A DNA stretch of 18,002 bases. It comes from Actinomycetota bacterium. Its GTDB lineage: Bacteria; Actinomycetota; Humimicrobiia; Humimicrobiales; Humimicrobiaceae. Shown here one piece after another: positions 1 to 8,181 of the stretch. Location: positions 1 to 18,002 of the forward strand of contig JAMDDL010000199.1 of NCBI GenBank assembly GCA_023488645.1, written 5' to 3'. The stretch's first letter is position 1. Each line of letters opens with the position of its first letter. The translations under genes were made by a program, and so were the position numbers. The notes beneath the pieces are model-generated. The model saw nothing but the letters and a program-made list of their open reading frames with translations, was not told the origin of the DNA and did not search any database.

Positions 1-488
1 GGTTATCAAAAGACAATTCTTCTTTAAAAATTTTTTTTTAATTCTAAAATTGAACTAAAAAATGTTTCACAATACTTCTTAATAGTCTTTTTAAAAATAT
101 TAAAAAAAAAATTAATATACATTTTATAAATGAATTTTTGTTCTAGCCACCTCACTTAAAAGATCTTTATACTCATCATATATAAAATCATGGAATTTTT
201 TATTTTTATCATTATCATTGACTTTTATTATCATTATTTATCAATAATATTTTAAAGATTAATATCAACTAATTATACTATTTTATCATGAGATTAATAA
301 AATTTATTATAAACAGATATTACTTTGGCAATCTGCAAATTGTTATATTGTTTTAAGTTAACATCTTTTTTTTACATAAGATTAGGACTAACCTGCTATA
401 TAGAATATCATCCGAATTAAAATAAAATAAGAAATTAGAAAATAACTAAAAACATAAGAAATAGCCCATTTCTGTTATATAATTTGTT
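1..488. other. AT-rich intergenic stretch without a recognisable gene
   Basis: No convincing open reading frame, RNA gene or repeat array is visible on either strand. The sequence consists mostly of A/T runs and short TTATCATTAT-like words typical of low-complexity spacer DNA. The only structure noted is a weak hairpin near 448-476, reported separately, which could end the minus-strand lipoprotein gene. A gene cut by the left window edge cannot be excluded. Confidence 0.6.
448..476 (-). terminator. Possible weak intrinsic terminator after the lipoprotein gene
   Basis: Read on the minus strand, AGAAAT (473-468) and ATTTCT (462-457) form a perfect 6-bp stem around the loop GGGCT. The outer AAC/GTT bases could extend it across a small bulge. 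Five T residues (452-448) follow five bases further on. It lies just downstream of the lipoprotein stop codon. The stem is AT-rich with only one G-C pair, so it would be weak, and such structures arise by chance in DNA this AT-rich. Confidence 0.3.
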
Positions 489-974
489 TTATATTCTACA
501 TTTACAAAGTTCAGTAAAAGACATAAATCCTTCAGCTTTATTTCCTTCAATCTTGTCTATTTTAGAGGGTTTTCTTTCAACCTCCCCAATGCCGGCGTCC
601 GGATTTTTCTCTTCATATTCTTTAAAATTCACCAAATCTAATGCATATTTTGCAACATAATTTTTTTGTTCTTTAAAATCTTTGTTCTCTACAGTATTTA
701 TATAGCTATCTATAACTAATAAAATTTTTACTTCCTCTGTTAGTGATGTTTTTTCTTCCTCAGTAGTTGAAGTTGTTTCTTCTACAGTTGCCTCTTTGCT
801 TATATCCGTATTTTCTTGCTGAAGTTCTTTTATTGCTTCTTCTTTTTCTGCTAGTTCATTTTGAAGCTTCATTATTTTTTTTAATTCAGAAGATTTCGGT
901 GTACATCCAAAAAAAGCAAATGTTAAAAAAATAATTAGAACTGCTATAAGAAGAATCATTTTCTTAGATTGCAT
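489..974 (-). CDS. Small putative lipoprotein with coiled-coil segment
   Basis: The 161-aa product has a lysine-containing N-terminus, a hydrophobic segment (about residues 6-22) and a Cys at residue 24 in a lipobox-like context (AFFGC). This is a type II signal peptide, so the protein is probably a membrane-anchored lipoprotein outside the cytoplasm. Residues about 28-60 are rich in charged heptads (Lys/Glu/Leu/Gln), which suggests a short coiled coil. A Thr/Glu-rich linker (about 62-80) and a small globular tail follow. The ATG at 974 is preceded by a strong GAGGAGG site. The gene sits 51 bases downstream of the SIR2-like gene on the same strand and could be its operon partner or an unrelated neighbour. 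The end (FTELCKCRI) is abrupt, so truncation is possible. I do not recognise a family, and the function is unknown. Confidence 0.75.
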   Translation of the reverse strand: MQSKKMILLIAVLIIFLTFAFFGCTPKSSELKKIMKLQNELAEKEEAIKELQQENTDISKEATVEETTSTTEEEKTSLTEEVKILLVIDSYINTVENKDFKEQKNYVAKYALDLVNFKEYEEKNPDAGIGEVERKPSKIDKIEGNKAEGFMSFTELCKCRI

Positions 975-979
975 ATTTA

Positions 980-986
980 CCTCCTC
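980..986 (-). promoter_or_regulatory. Strong ribosome binding site of the lipoprotein gene
   Basis: On the minus strand GAGGAGG lies five bases upstream of the ATG at 974. It fixes this start and contrasts with the defence genes beside it, which show no clear Shine-Dalgarno sequence. Confidence 0.7.
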
Positions 987-1025
987 GGGTAATTTCTTAT
1001 ATTGAATATTTATTTCTAAATTCCC

Positions 1026-2168
1026 TTAATCTTTAATTTCATCTAATGAAAAATCTTTTATATCTTTACAAATAAATCTTAATCGTTTTTCATTTTCCCA
1101 TTTTGGTATATTATTTTGTATTGCAAATCTGGCATCTTTTAATAATTCTTCCTTTTCTTTTTTATCAACAATAATAATTTTATTATTAAAATTATAATAC
1201 ATATATTCTATTATTTTTGAATTAATTCCTTTATCTTTAAAGCCATAACCAATTACAATAAGTAAATTTGTATTTTTTAAAACACAATGAAAACGATAAA
1301 AGAGTTCAGAAAATAATTCTCTGGAATATTCTAATATTTTATTAACTGAACCAATTAGAAACCTTGGACCTTCAGCAGGCGGCCGTAAATAATCCCCTTT
1401 ATTATCTTTTAGAAGATAAATATCATTAAGACCAATATCTGCATAAAAATAACCCTTAAAATTATCAATAATATATCTAACCCATGAAACACTGCCATGA
1501 AGTTTATATAACTTAATTCTGGATTTTTGATCAAAAAGATTATCATCCCAAATTTTAATACGTTCATTTAAAGTTTTAAAACCATTGATAAATTCTATTT
1601 TATATTCTTGAAGTATTTGCTCTATTAAATAATCATAATTTAGAGAAAAGATAACAAAATTAACTTCAGATATTTTTTCTAAAATAAAATTTAGAACAAT
1701 TGAATTTTCAAATTTTTGTGCGAGTATATGCCAAATTGTATCTTCAATGTACTTAACACTGTTTCTTATTGACTCATTAAAATTAACATAACCTTTTAAA
1801 AGAGACTTTATTTCAACATTTACTTTTTCTATAAATGCTAGCATTGCAGGATTATCATATTCAAATTTATCTTCAATTTGTTTAACTAAATAATAAATTT
1901 CTTCATAATTTGCCTTATAATTATTACCATAATATTTTTCTATTTCACAACTTGTTATTTTTAGAATCTTTTCTATAACCTCATTGTATTCATAATATTC
2001 TGGAAAATGATCTATGGAAGGTTTAGATTTGTTTTTATAAAAATGATTATCTGAATGTTTAAAAACATTTTCCATATCAAAAATTTCATCTGTTAATTTA
2101 TCTACAGAAGGTAACCCCGCTGCACAAGATAAACCCGAACCTATTAAAAATACAAACTCACTTAACAT
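1026..2168 (-). CDS. SIR2-like domain protein, putative defence NADase
   Basis: The 380-aa protein carries the hallmarks of a SIR2-like Rossmann fold. These are a Gly-rich NAD-binding start GSGLSCAAGLPS (residues 10-21), SLNYD (175-179, matching the sirtuin TQNxD position with Asn177), KLHGS (222-226, His224 at the catalytic His position) and VIGYGF-KDKGIN (305-316), the distal nucleotide-binding loop. A long, mostly helical insert of about 150 residues lies between the first motif and SLNYD. There is no zinc-ribbon Cys set as in true protein deacetylases. In known anti-phage systems (Thoeris, Dsr, SIR2-HerA, SIR2-Argonaute) such domains degrade NAD+ when infection is sensed, and the Asn and His needed for that are present. 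It starts 17 bases after the HNH-like gene and is almost certainly co-transcribed with it. The NADase role is inferred from family and context. No clear Shine-Dalgarno sequence precedes the ATG. Confidence 0.82.
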   Translation of the reverse strand: MLSEFVFLIGSGLSCAAGLPSVDKLTDEIFDMENVFKHSDNHFYKNKSKPSIDHFPEYYEYNEVIEKILKITSCEIEKYYGNNYKANYEEIYYLVKQIEDKFEYDNPAMLAFIEKVNVEIKSLLKGYVNFNESIRNSVKYIEDTIWHILAQKFENSIVLNFILEKISEVNFVIFSLNYDYLIEQILQEYKIEFINGFKTLNERIKIWDDNLFDQKSRIKLYKLHGSVSWVRYIIDNFKGYFYADIGLNDIYLLKDNKGDYLRPPAEGPRFLIGSVNKILEYSRELFSELFYRFHCVLKNTNLLIVIGYGFKDKGINSKIIEYMYYNFNNKIIIVDKKEKEELLKDARFAIQNNIPKWENEKRLRFICKDIKDFSLDEIKD

Positions 2169-2185
2169 TTTATCTAAAGAAAAAA

Positions 2186-2866
2186 TTAAGTTTTTGAGTC
2201 AAAACAAAATTTACAATCACAGTCAGGACTATGGAACATAACGAAAATAATTATTCTATTCCAAAATAACATAGCCCACACATTAAAATTATTTATTTCT
2301 TTGAATTCAACATATTTATAATCAAAAACACCAGGATAATCACCTTTGGACTTGGAATTTAAAATATAATTAAACTTAATTGGAGGTTTTTGACCAACAG
2401 ATAAAAAATCAAAATCTCTATGAGTATTTTCAGGTAAAAATTTATTATTTTCTTTAAAATAAAGACCTCTTGTAATTTTCCAGACAATATTATAAATTCT
2501 TTTACCATCAAATCTTTTTATAATTTTACCATTAGGCATTATCAGAGATGATAAATTAGGCTGAAATTCATAATATACTTTGAGCATAAGTTTTTTACTT
2601 TCAGATCGCTTCGACTTTCTGACAATATCTTGCCATATATATTTACCAGAGAAAGAATCTCCTGCTAGAGGTGCAATTGAATTTAAAAAATAATCCTCAT
2701 CTAATTGAAGGGAAGAATTGCAAGATTTATGAACTGGTAAAGTAAATAAGTTAGGACTATATTTTTTTCTAATTTCAGTACTATAAAATTGTTTTGGAGG
2801 AATATGATCTTTATCGATTTCTGAATTTAATTCATTTCCACATAAATAACATATTTTATGATCCAT
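2186..2866 (-). CDS. HNH-endonuclease-like protein
   Basis: The 226-aa protein begins with an HNH-type zinc-finger nuclease pattern: CYLC (Cys6, Cys9), DHIPPK (Asp20-His21) and HKSCN (His46, Cys49, Asn50), followed by the LDEDYF segment common in this class. The pairing of C-x2-C with DH and H-x2-C-N is typical of HNH nucleases, which cut DNA with one divalent metal. The remaining 165 residues have no domain I recognise. The C-terminus ends in a second Cys cluster (Cys216, Cys218, Cys221, CDCKFC) that may bind another metal. It is the first gene of a minus-strand pair with the SIR2-like gene and is divergent from the Type I restriction operon. The likely role is nuclease effector or sensor of a defence module. 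Alternatively it may be a solitary HNH gene. The ATG at 2866 has only a weak purine-rich stretch upstream. Confidence 0.75.
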   Translation of the reverse strand: MDHKICYLCGNELNSEIDKDHIPPKQFYSTEIRKKYSPNLFTLPVHKSCNSSLQLDEDYFLNSIAPLAGDSFSGKYIWQDIVRKSKRSESKKLMLKVYYEFQPNLSSLIMPNGKIIKRFDGKRIYNIVWKITRGLYFKENNKFLPENTHRDFDFLSVGQKPPIKFNYILNSKSKGDYPGVFDYKYVEFKEINNFNVWAMLFWNRIIIFVMFHSPDCDCKFCFDSKT

Positions 2867-3216
2867 ACTTCATCAATTGTTAATAATATTTAATAATAGT
2901 AATTTCAGTACATATACAAACTTCTCTCTTTTATATTAGTATTCTTTATATTATTAAATATCACTTTTTATACTTATCTATTTTTTATTTATATAATTTT
3001 ACAATATTTTAATTTATTAGAAAAACTTATCTCATCAAACTATAAATTATTATAAATATTTGAATTCAATACTGAGTAAATAATAAATTTTATCTTTAAA
3101 TTTTTTATTATTATTAACAATTTTATCACTTATATTTTGTTATAAAAATTAACTATTAATAATTTTAATGATAAAATATTAAAAATCAGTATAGATAAAA
3201 TAATTTTAAATCTCTT
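2867..3216. other. Divergent AT-rich intergenic region between HNH-like gene and hsdR
   Basis: These 350 bases separate two divergent transcription units and must contain the promoters of both. The sequence is almost entirely A/T, so many -10-like hexamers occur and none can be singled out with confidence. No open reading frame, strong inverted repeat or operator-like dyad was recognised. Confidence 0.55.
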
Positions 3217-5739
3217 ATGCAAAAAGAAGCAAAGGCAAGAATTAAAATAAATAAACTTCTTGAAGAATCTGGCTGGAGACTTATAGATAATAAAAATGGT
3301 AGAGCAAATGTAATTTTAGAGCCCGGAATTAATATAAAAGAGCTTGGCGATGACTTTGAAAATGTCCATAAGGGTTATATCGATTATCTTCTGCTTGATG
3401 AGCAAAATTTTCCAATATGTGTGCTTGAAGCAAAATCTGAAGATAAAGATTCTCTTGTTGGAAAAGAGCAAGCAAGAAAATATGCAAACTCACAAAACGT
3501 AAGATTTATAATACTATCAAATGGAAATATTCATTACCTCTGGGATAAAAAAATAGGAAACCCTACAAGAATTGCAAAATTTCCAACGCTTTTAAATTTT
3601 AAATCTCAAAAGGAATTTAGCCCAAATATCGATAAGCTAATTAATCTTGAAATAAATGAAGACTTTATTGTTAAAACTCAGTATCCACAATATATAAGTG
3701 ATCCCTCTTATTTAAATAGCCAAACAAGAGATGATTTTATAAGTGATAAAGGACTTAGGTTTTTGCGCCAGTACCAACTTGCTGCAGTAAAGGCAGTCCA
3801 GAAAACCTGCTCTGAAGGAAAAAACAGATTCCTTCTTGAAATGGCAACAGGGACAGGTAAAACCTTAGTATCAGCTGCAATTATAAAGCTGTATTTAAAA
3901 TCAAAAAATGCAAGAAGAGTATTATTTTTAGTAGATAGGTTAGAGCTTGAAAATCAGGCAAATAAAAATTTCAGGCAATACTTACACCCAGACTACACTT
4001 CAGTTATATTTAAAGAAAATAAAGATGATTGGATAAAGGCAAATATTGTAGTAACAACAATTCAAAGTCTTTCATATGATAATAAATACTTAAAACTGTT
4101 TTCACCAAATGACTTTGACCTGATAATTTCAGATGAAGCCCACCGCTCAATTTCAGGTAGCTCAAGGCAAATTTTTGAATATTTCATAGGTGCAAAACTG
4201 GGACTTACTGCAACACCAAAGGATTATTTAAAAAATTTAAATGAAAAAGAACTTTCAGAGTCTGACCCAAGAGAATTTGAAAGAAGAGAACTTCTATCAA
4301 CCTATAAAACATTTGGTTGCCAGTCTAGTGAGCCAACTTATAGATATACTTTAGCTGATGGCGTAAGAGATGGTTATCTTATTAATCCTGTTGCTATTGA
4401 TTGCAGAACTGAAATTACAACAAAGCTTTTATCTGATGAGGGTTATGCAATACTAACCAAAAATGATAACGATGAAGATGTAGAAATAGTATTTTCCCAA
4501 AAAGATTTTGAGAAAAAGTTCTTTTCAGAAAAAACAAACAGTGAGTTTGTAAAAACATTTATGCAAAATGCTAATAAAGACCCAATATCAAGTGAAATTG
4601 GAAAATCAATTATTTTTTGTGTTTCACAAAAGCATGCAACAAAAATAACTCAGCTTTTAAATGAATATGCTCACGCAATGTATCCGCAAAAATATAATTC
4701 TGATTTTGCTGTGCAAGTTACATCTTATGTTGAAGGTGCTCAGCAAATGAGTATTAATTTTGCAAATAATAACTTAAATGGTCATACTAATTTTTTAAAA
4801 GGTTATAAATCTTCAAAAACAAGAGTATGTGTAACTGTTGCAATGATGACAACCGGTTATGACTGCATGGATGTACTAAATTTATGCTTGCTTCGACCAA
4901 TATTTTCACCAACAGAATTTATTCAGATAAAAGGAAGGGGCACAAGAACTCATACATTTAAGCTATCCCAAAGAGTAACTGGTGTTGAAAAGATAGTTAA
5001 AGAAGAAAAACAAAATTATAAGCTGTTTGATTTTTTTGCTAACTGCGAATACTTTGAAGAAAAATACCCTTATGATGAGATTTTAAAACTGCCTAAAGTA
5101 TCAGAGAAATTACCACAACCATTTCCACCTACTCCAACTGTTACTAAAGGTGATACATATACTGATATGTTAGATCCATTAAAGAAATTTTTAATACTAG
5201 AGTTTCCTGACGGAATAATGAGAGTTGACAGGGAAATGTATATAAATAAATTTGAAAATAAAATTAAAACCCATTATGAAACTAAACCTGATTTTAAAGA
5301 AGCTATTGATAGTGGCAATAATTACTTTACCGAATCTTTTATAAAAGAGCATGTTTTAAACAAGCCAGAGGAATATTTTACCTTGGAGAAAATAAGAAAT
5401 GCATACTTATCTGATAGAAGGCTGTCAATAAATGAAATCCTTGATAAGATTTTTGGAAAAATAGTAAGGTTTAAATCAAAAGAGGAACTTGCAGAGGATG
5501 AATTTGAAAAATTTAAAGTTGACTGTGATATCGAGACAGATAAATACTACGAAACAAAAGAATTTTTTAAAAATTATCTGCTTGAGGAAAATTTTAGAAC
5601 TAAAATAAACCAGAAAGAGTTCAGGCAGTTTGCAGATAATCCTGAGATTTTAGAGATATTAAAAAAATTAGGTCAAGAAAAGCTAAAAAATATATCTGAA
5701 TATATTAAAGACAATATAAATTTAAACCAGTTTGTTTAG
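3217..5739 (+). CDS. hsdR: Type I restriction endonuclease subunit R (HsdR)
   Basis: The 840-aa protein is the motor and nuclease subunit of a Type I restriction-modification complex. The N-terminal PD-(D/E)xK nuclease domain shows Asp56, the E71-A-K73 triad and the Q85-x3-Y89 motif characteristic of HsdR. The SF2 helicase core follows, with Walker A MATGTGKT (209-216), DEAH (306-309), TATP (331-334), motif V TVAMMTTGYD (541-550) and motif VI QIKGRGTR (571-578). A C-terminal helical region that should dock on the methylase runs from about 640 to 840. The length fits the shorter, EcoEI-like R subunits. All catalytic residues inspected are present, so it appears intact. It is first in an operon with the HsdM-HsdS fusion, 11 bases away. 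The ATG at 3217 has no obvious Shine-Dalgarno sequence but gives the expected N-terminus. Confidence 0.95.
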   Translation: MQKEAKARIKINKLLEESGWRLIDNKNGRANVILEPGINIKELGDDFENVHKGYIDYLLLDEQNFPICVLEAKSEDKDSLVGKEQARKYANSQNVRFIILSNGNIHYLWDKKIGNPTRIAKFPTLLNFKSQKEFSPNIDKLINLEINEDFIVKTQYPQYISDPSYLNSQTRDDFISDKGLRFLRQYQLAAVKAVQKTCSEGKNRFLLEMATGTGKTLVSAAIIKLYLKSKNARRVLFLVDRLELENQANKNFRQYLHPDYTSVIFKENKDDWIKANIVVTTIQSLSYDNKYLKLFSPNDFDLIISDEAHRSISGSSRQIFEYFIGAKLGLTATPKDYLKNLNEKELSESDPREFERRELLSTYKTFGCQSSEPTYRYTLADGVRDGYLINPVAIDCRTEITTKLLSDEGYAILTKNDNDEDVEIVFSQKDFEKKFFSEKTNSEFVKTFMQNANKDPISSEIGKSIIFCVSQKHATKITQLLNEYAHAMYPQKYNSDFAVQVTSYVEGAQQMSINFANNNLNGHTNFLKGYKSSKTRVCVTVAMMTTGYDCMDVLNLCLLRPIFSPTEFIQIKGRGTRTHTFKLSQRVTGVEKIVKEEKQNYKLFDFFANCEYFEEKYPYDEILKLPKVSEKLPQPFPPTPTVTKGDTYTDMLDPLKKFLILEFPDGIMRVDREMYINKFENKIKTHYETKPDFKEAIDSGNNYFTESFIKEHVLNKPEEYFTLEKIRNAYLSDRRLSINEILDKIFGKIVRFKSKEELAEDEFEKFKVDCDIETDKYYETKEFFKNYLLEENFRTKINQKEFRQFADNPEILEILKKLGQEKLKNISEYIKDNINLNQFV

Positions 5740-5750
5740 AAAGAGAATAA

Positions 5751-8162
5751 TTGTTGAACGGTGAAACAAAAAGAAAAATACAATCACTAAGAGATATTTT
5801 AGTTGGAAAGCTGCCTGCTCCAACTGATCAGGTAAAGCAAATAACATTAGGTCTTATTTATAAGTTCATGAGTGATATTGATAAAGAAAATGTTGACCTT
5901 CTTGGTGGAAAGTCCTTCTTTGCTGGTGAATTTGAAAAATATTCTTGGGACAACATAATAGATCCTTTGATATCAAGCTATGAGCGTGTTGTAAGATATT
6001 CTGAGGGCCTTGATACAATGAACCTAAATTCCAATATTCCTGAATTCAGAAATATATTTAAAGGTGCGTATCTGCCATATAAAGACCCTGCAATACTAAC
6101 TCAGTTTTTAAAAGAAATAGATATTGGATTTAAATATGAACACAGTGAAGACATAGGAGATGCATTTGAGTTTTTGCTTTCAGTTATGAGCACACAAGGA
6201 GCAGCAGGTCAATTTAGAACTCCAAGACATATAATAGATTTTATAGTAAAAGTTGTCTGTCCTAATAAATATGACAGGATTTTAGATCCAGCATGTGGCA
6301 CTGCCGGATTCTTAATATCAGCCTATAAATATATACTTGAAAATAATAAAGCAGAGGGTTCAGATAAGCCCGGATCAGCTCTTACACTAACTGAGAAAAA
6401 TAAACTAACTGAAAATTTTATTGGATATGATATATCACCAGATATGGTTAGCTTATCCCTTGTTAATATGTATCTTCATAACTTTGCCAATCCAAATATT
6501 AAAGAATACGATACATTAACTAACGATGAATTTTGGGATGAAGACTTTGACTGTATTATGGCAAATCCTCCATTTATGACTCCAAAAGGAGGAATTAGAC
6601 CTCATAAAAGATTTGCAATACAAGCAAACAGATCAGAACTTTTATTTGTAGATTATATTGCAGAACACCTGCTTCCTAATGGAAAAGCAGGTGTAATTGT
6701 ACCTGAAGGAATTATATTTCAATCTTCCAATGCATATAAGGCACTTAGAAAAATGCTAATAGAGAATGGTTTATATGCTGTTGTTTCACTACCAAGTGGA
6801 GTTTTTCAACCTTATAGTGGAGTGAAAACAAGTATTCTATTAATCGATAAAAAAATCACTAATATGGAGAGTGTGTTATTTATTGATATTAAAAATACTG
6901 GAATCAGTTTGGGAGCAACAAATATGCCAATAGAAGAAAATGATTTACCGGAAGCAATGACAGTCTTAGAAAATCTTAAAAATGGGAAAGAAATTGAATC
7001 ACATATATGTTGGAAAGCAACTAAAGAAATTATTAAAGAAAATGATTACAATTTATCATGTTCGAGATATAAACCTGTTACTTTAAATAGTGATGGAATT
7101 AAGACATATATGCTTAAGGATTTTTCTGAAATTAAGAAAGGGAAATCTTCTAGCACAAAAACAATTCCAGGAAGATATCCATTATACTTAACTGCTGATA
7201 CACAAAAAACAGCAGACCATTTTGATTTCGATGGAGATGGGGTTGCAATCCCATTAATTTCAGCTTTAGGTCATGGAAAAGCAGCCATAAAGAGAATTCA
7301 TAGGGTCAAGGGTAAATTTGCAATAGCAGATTTATTAGCATTCATAAGTCTAGACACTAATATTGCTAACCCAGATTTTATTTATTATTTATTGGATTAT
7401 GCAAAAAATGATATCGCTAAACTAATGAAAGGCGCAGCAAATGTTTCTATGAAAATCGATGATTTGGAATCTTTTAGTGTTCCCCTTCCACCTGTTGATA
7501 TTCAAAAAGAATTAGCCGAGGAGATCAATGAATATAAAAAAATAATAGATGGGGCAAGACAAGTTGTCGAGAATTATAAGCTGAGGATAGAAATTGATCC
7601 TGAGTGGAAGAAGATAAAAATTGGTGACCTATGTGATCTCTATAATGGCAAAGCATTCAAACCAAGTGATTGGGAAAAGAAGGAATCTGGTGGGCTTCCA
7701 ATAGTAAGAATTCAGAACTTAAATAACAATAATTTGGAATATAATTATTTTACTGGCAAAATTGATAATCAAGTTATTATAAATAATGGGGATTTGTTAT
7801 TTTCATGGTCTGGATCTCGAGGAACTTCTTTTGGTCCACATATTTGGAACGGTGGAAAGGCAATTCTTAATCAACATATATTCAAGGTAATACACAAAGA
7901 TAATATTCTTAGAAAATTCTTCTACTTTATGTTAAAAGATGCAGTAAAGGAAGTTGAAGAAAACCTACATGGTGGAGTTGGTTTAGTTCATATCACAAAA
8001 AGAAATTTGGAAATAATTGAAACCTCTCTCCCGCCTCTCAAAATCCAAAAGCAAGTTGTAGAAAAAATCGAAACTGAGATAACAACGGTTGAAAGCTGTA
8101 GAAAATTAATTGAAATTTTTGAACAAAAAATAAAAGAAAAAATTAATAATATTTGGAATTAA
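5751..8162 (+). CDS. Fused Type I methyltransferase and specificity subunit (HsdM-HsdS)
   Basis: The 803-aa protein joins two normally separate subunits. Residues 1-130 are the helical HsdM N-terminal domain. Residues about 135-430 are an N6-adenine methyltransferase with GQFRTPRHI (153-161), the SAM-binding DPACGTAG (179-186) and catalytic NPPF (272-275). From about 455 the protein becomes an HsdS-like subunit with two target-recognition domains (about 455-585 and 620-765), each ending in a conserved PLPP or SLPPL segment and followed by a helical spacer (about 585-615 and 765-803). Two such domains imply a bipartite recognition sequence. One polypeptide therefore supplies modification and specificity, while HsdR supplies cleavage. 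The reading frame is closed by a TAA immediately before 5751, so translation starts at TTG 5751 or TTG 5754. A purine-rich AGAAAGAG overlapping the hsdR stop codon may be the ribosome binding site. No frameshift is visible. Confidence 0.93.
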   Translation: MLNGETKRKIQSLRDILVGKLPAPTDQVKQITLGLIYKFMSDIDKENVDLLGGKSFFAGEFEKYSWDNIIDPLISSYERVVRYSEGLDTMNLNSNIPEFRNIFKGAYLPYKDPAILTQFLKEIDIGFKYEHSEDIGDAFEFLLSVMSTQGAAGQFRTPRHIIDFIVKVVCPNKYDRILDPACGTAGFLISAYKYILENNKAEGSDKPGSALTLTEKNKLTENFIGYDISPDMVSLSLVNMYLHNFANPNIKEYDTLTNDEFWDEDFDCIMANPPFMTPKGGIRPHKRFAIQANRSELLFVDYIAEHLLPNGKAGVIVPEGIIFQSSNAYKALRKMLIENGLYAVVSLPSGVFQPYSGVKTSILLIDKKITNMESVLFIDIKNTGISLGATNMPIEENDLPEAMTVLENLKNGKEIESHICWKATKEIIKENDYNLSCSRYKPVTLNSDGIKTYMLKDFSEIKKGKSSSTKTIPGRYPLYLTADTQKTADHFDFDGDGVAIPLISALGHGKAAIKRIHRVKGKFAIADLLAFISLDTNIANPDFIYYLLDYAKNDIAKLMKGAANVSMKIDDLESFSVPLPPVDIQKELAEEINEYKKIIDGARQVVENYKLRIEIDPEWKKIKIGDLCDLYNGKAFKPSDWEKKESGGLPIVRIQNLNNNNLEYNYFTGKIDNQVIINNGDLLFSWSGSRGTSFGPHIWNGGKAILNQHIFKVIHKDNILRKFFYFMLKDAVKEVEENLHGGVGLVHITKRNLEIIETSLPPLKIQKQVVEKIETEITTVESCRKLIEIFEQKIKEKINNIWN

Positions 8163-8181
8163 ATACTTTAATAAAATTATT

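Noticed and set aside
180..300. Repeated TTATCATTA-like words that might suggest iterons or a small repeat array
   Set aside because: The words are short, irregular in spacing and part of general A/T low complexity; no repeat-spacer pattern exists.
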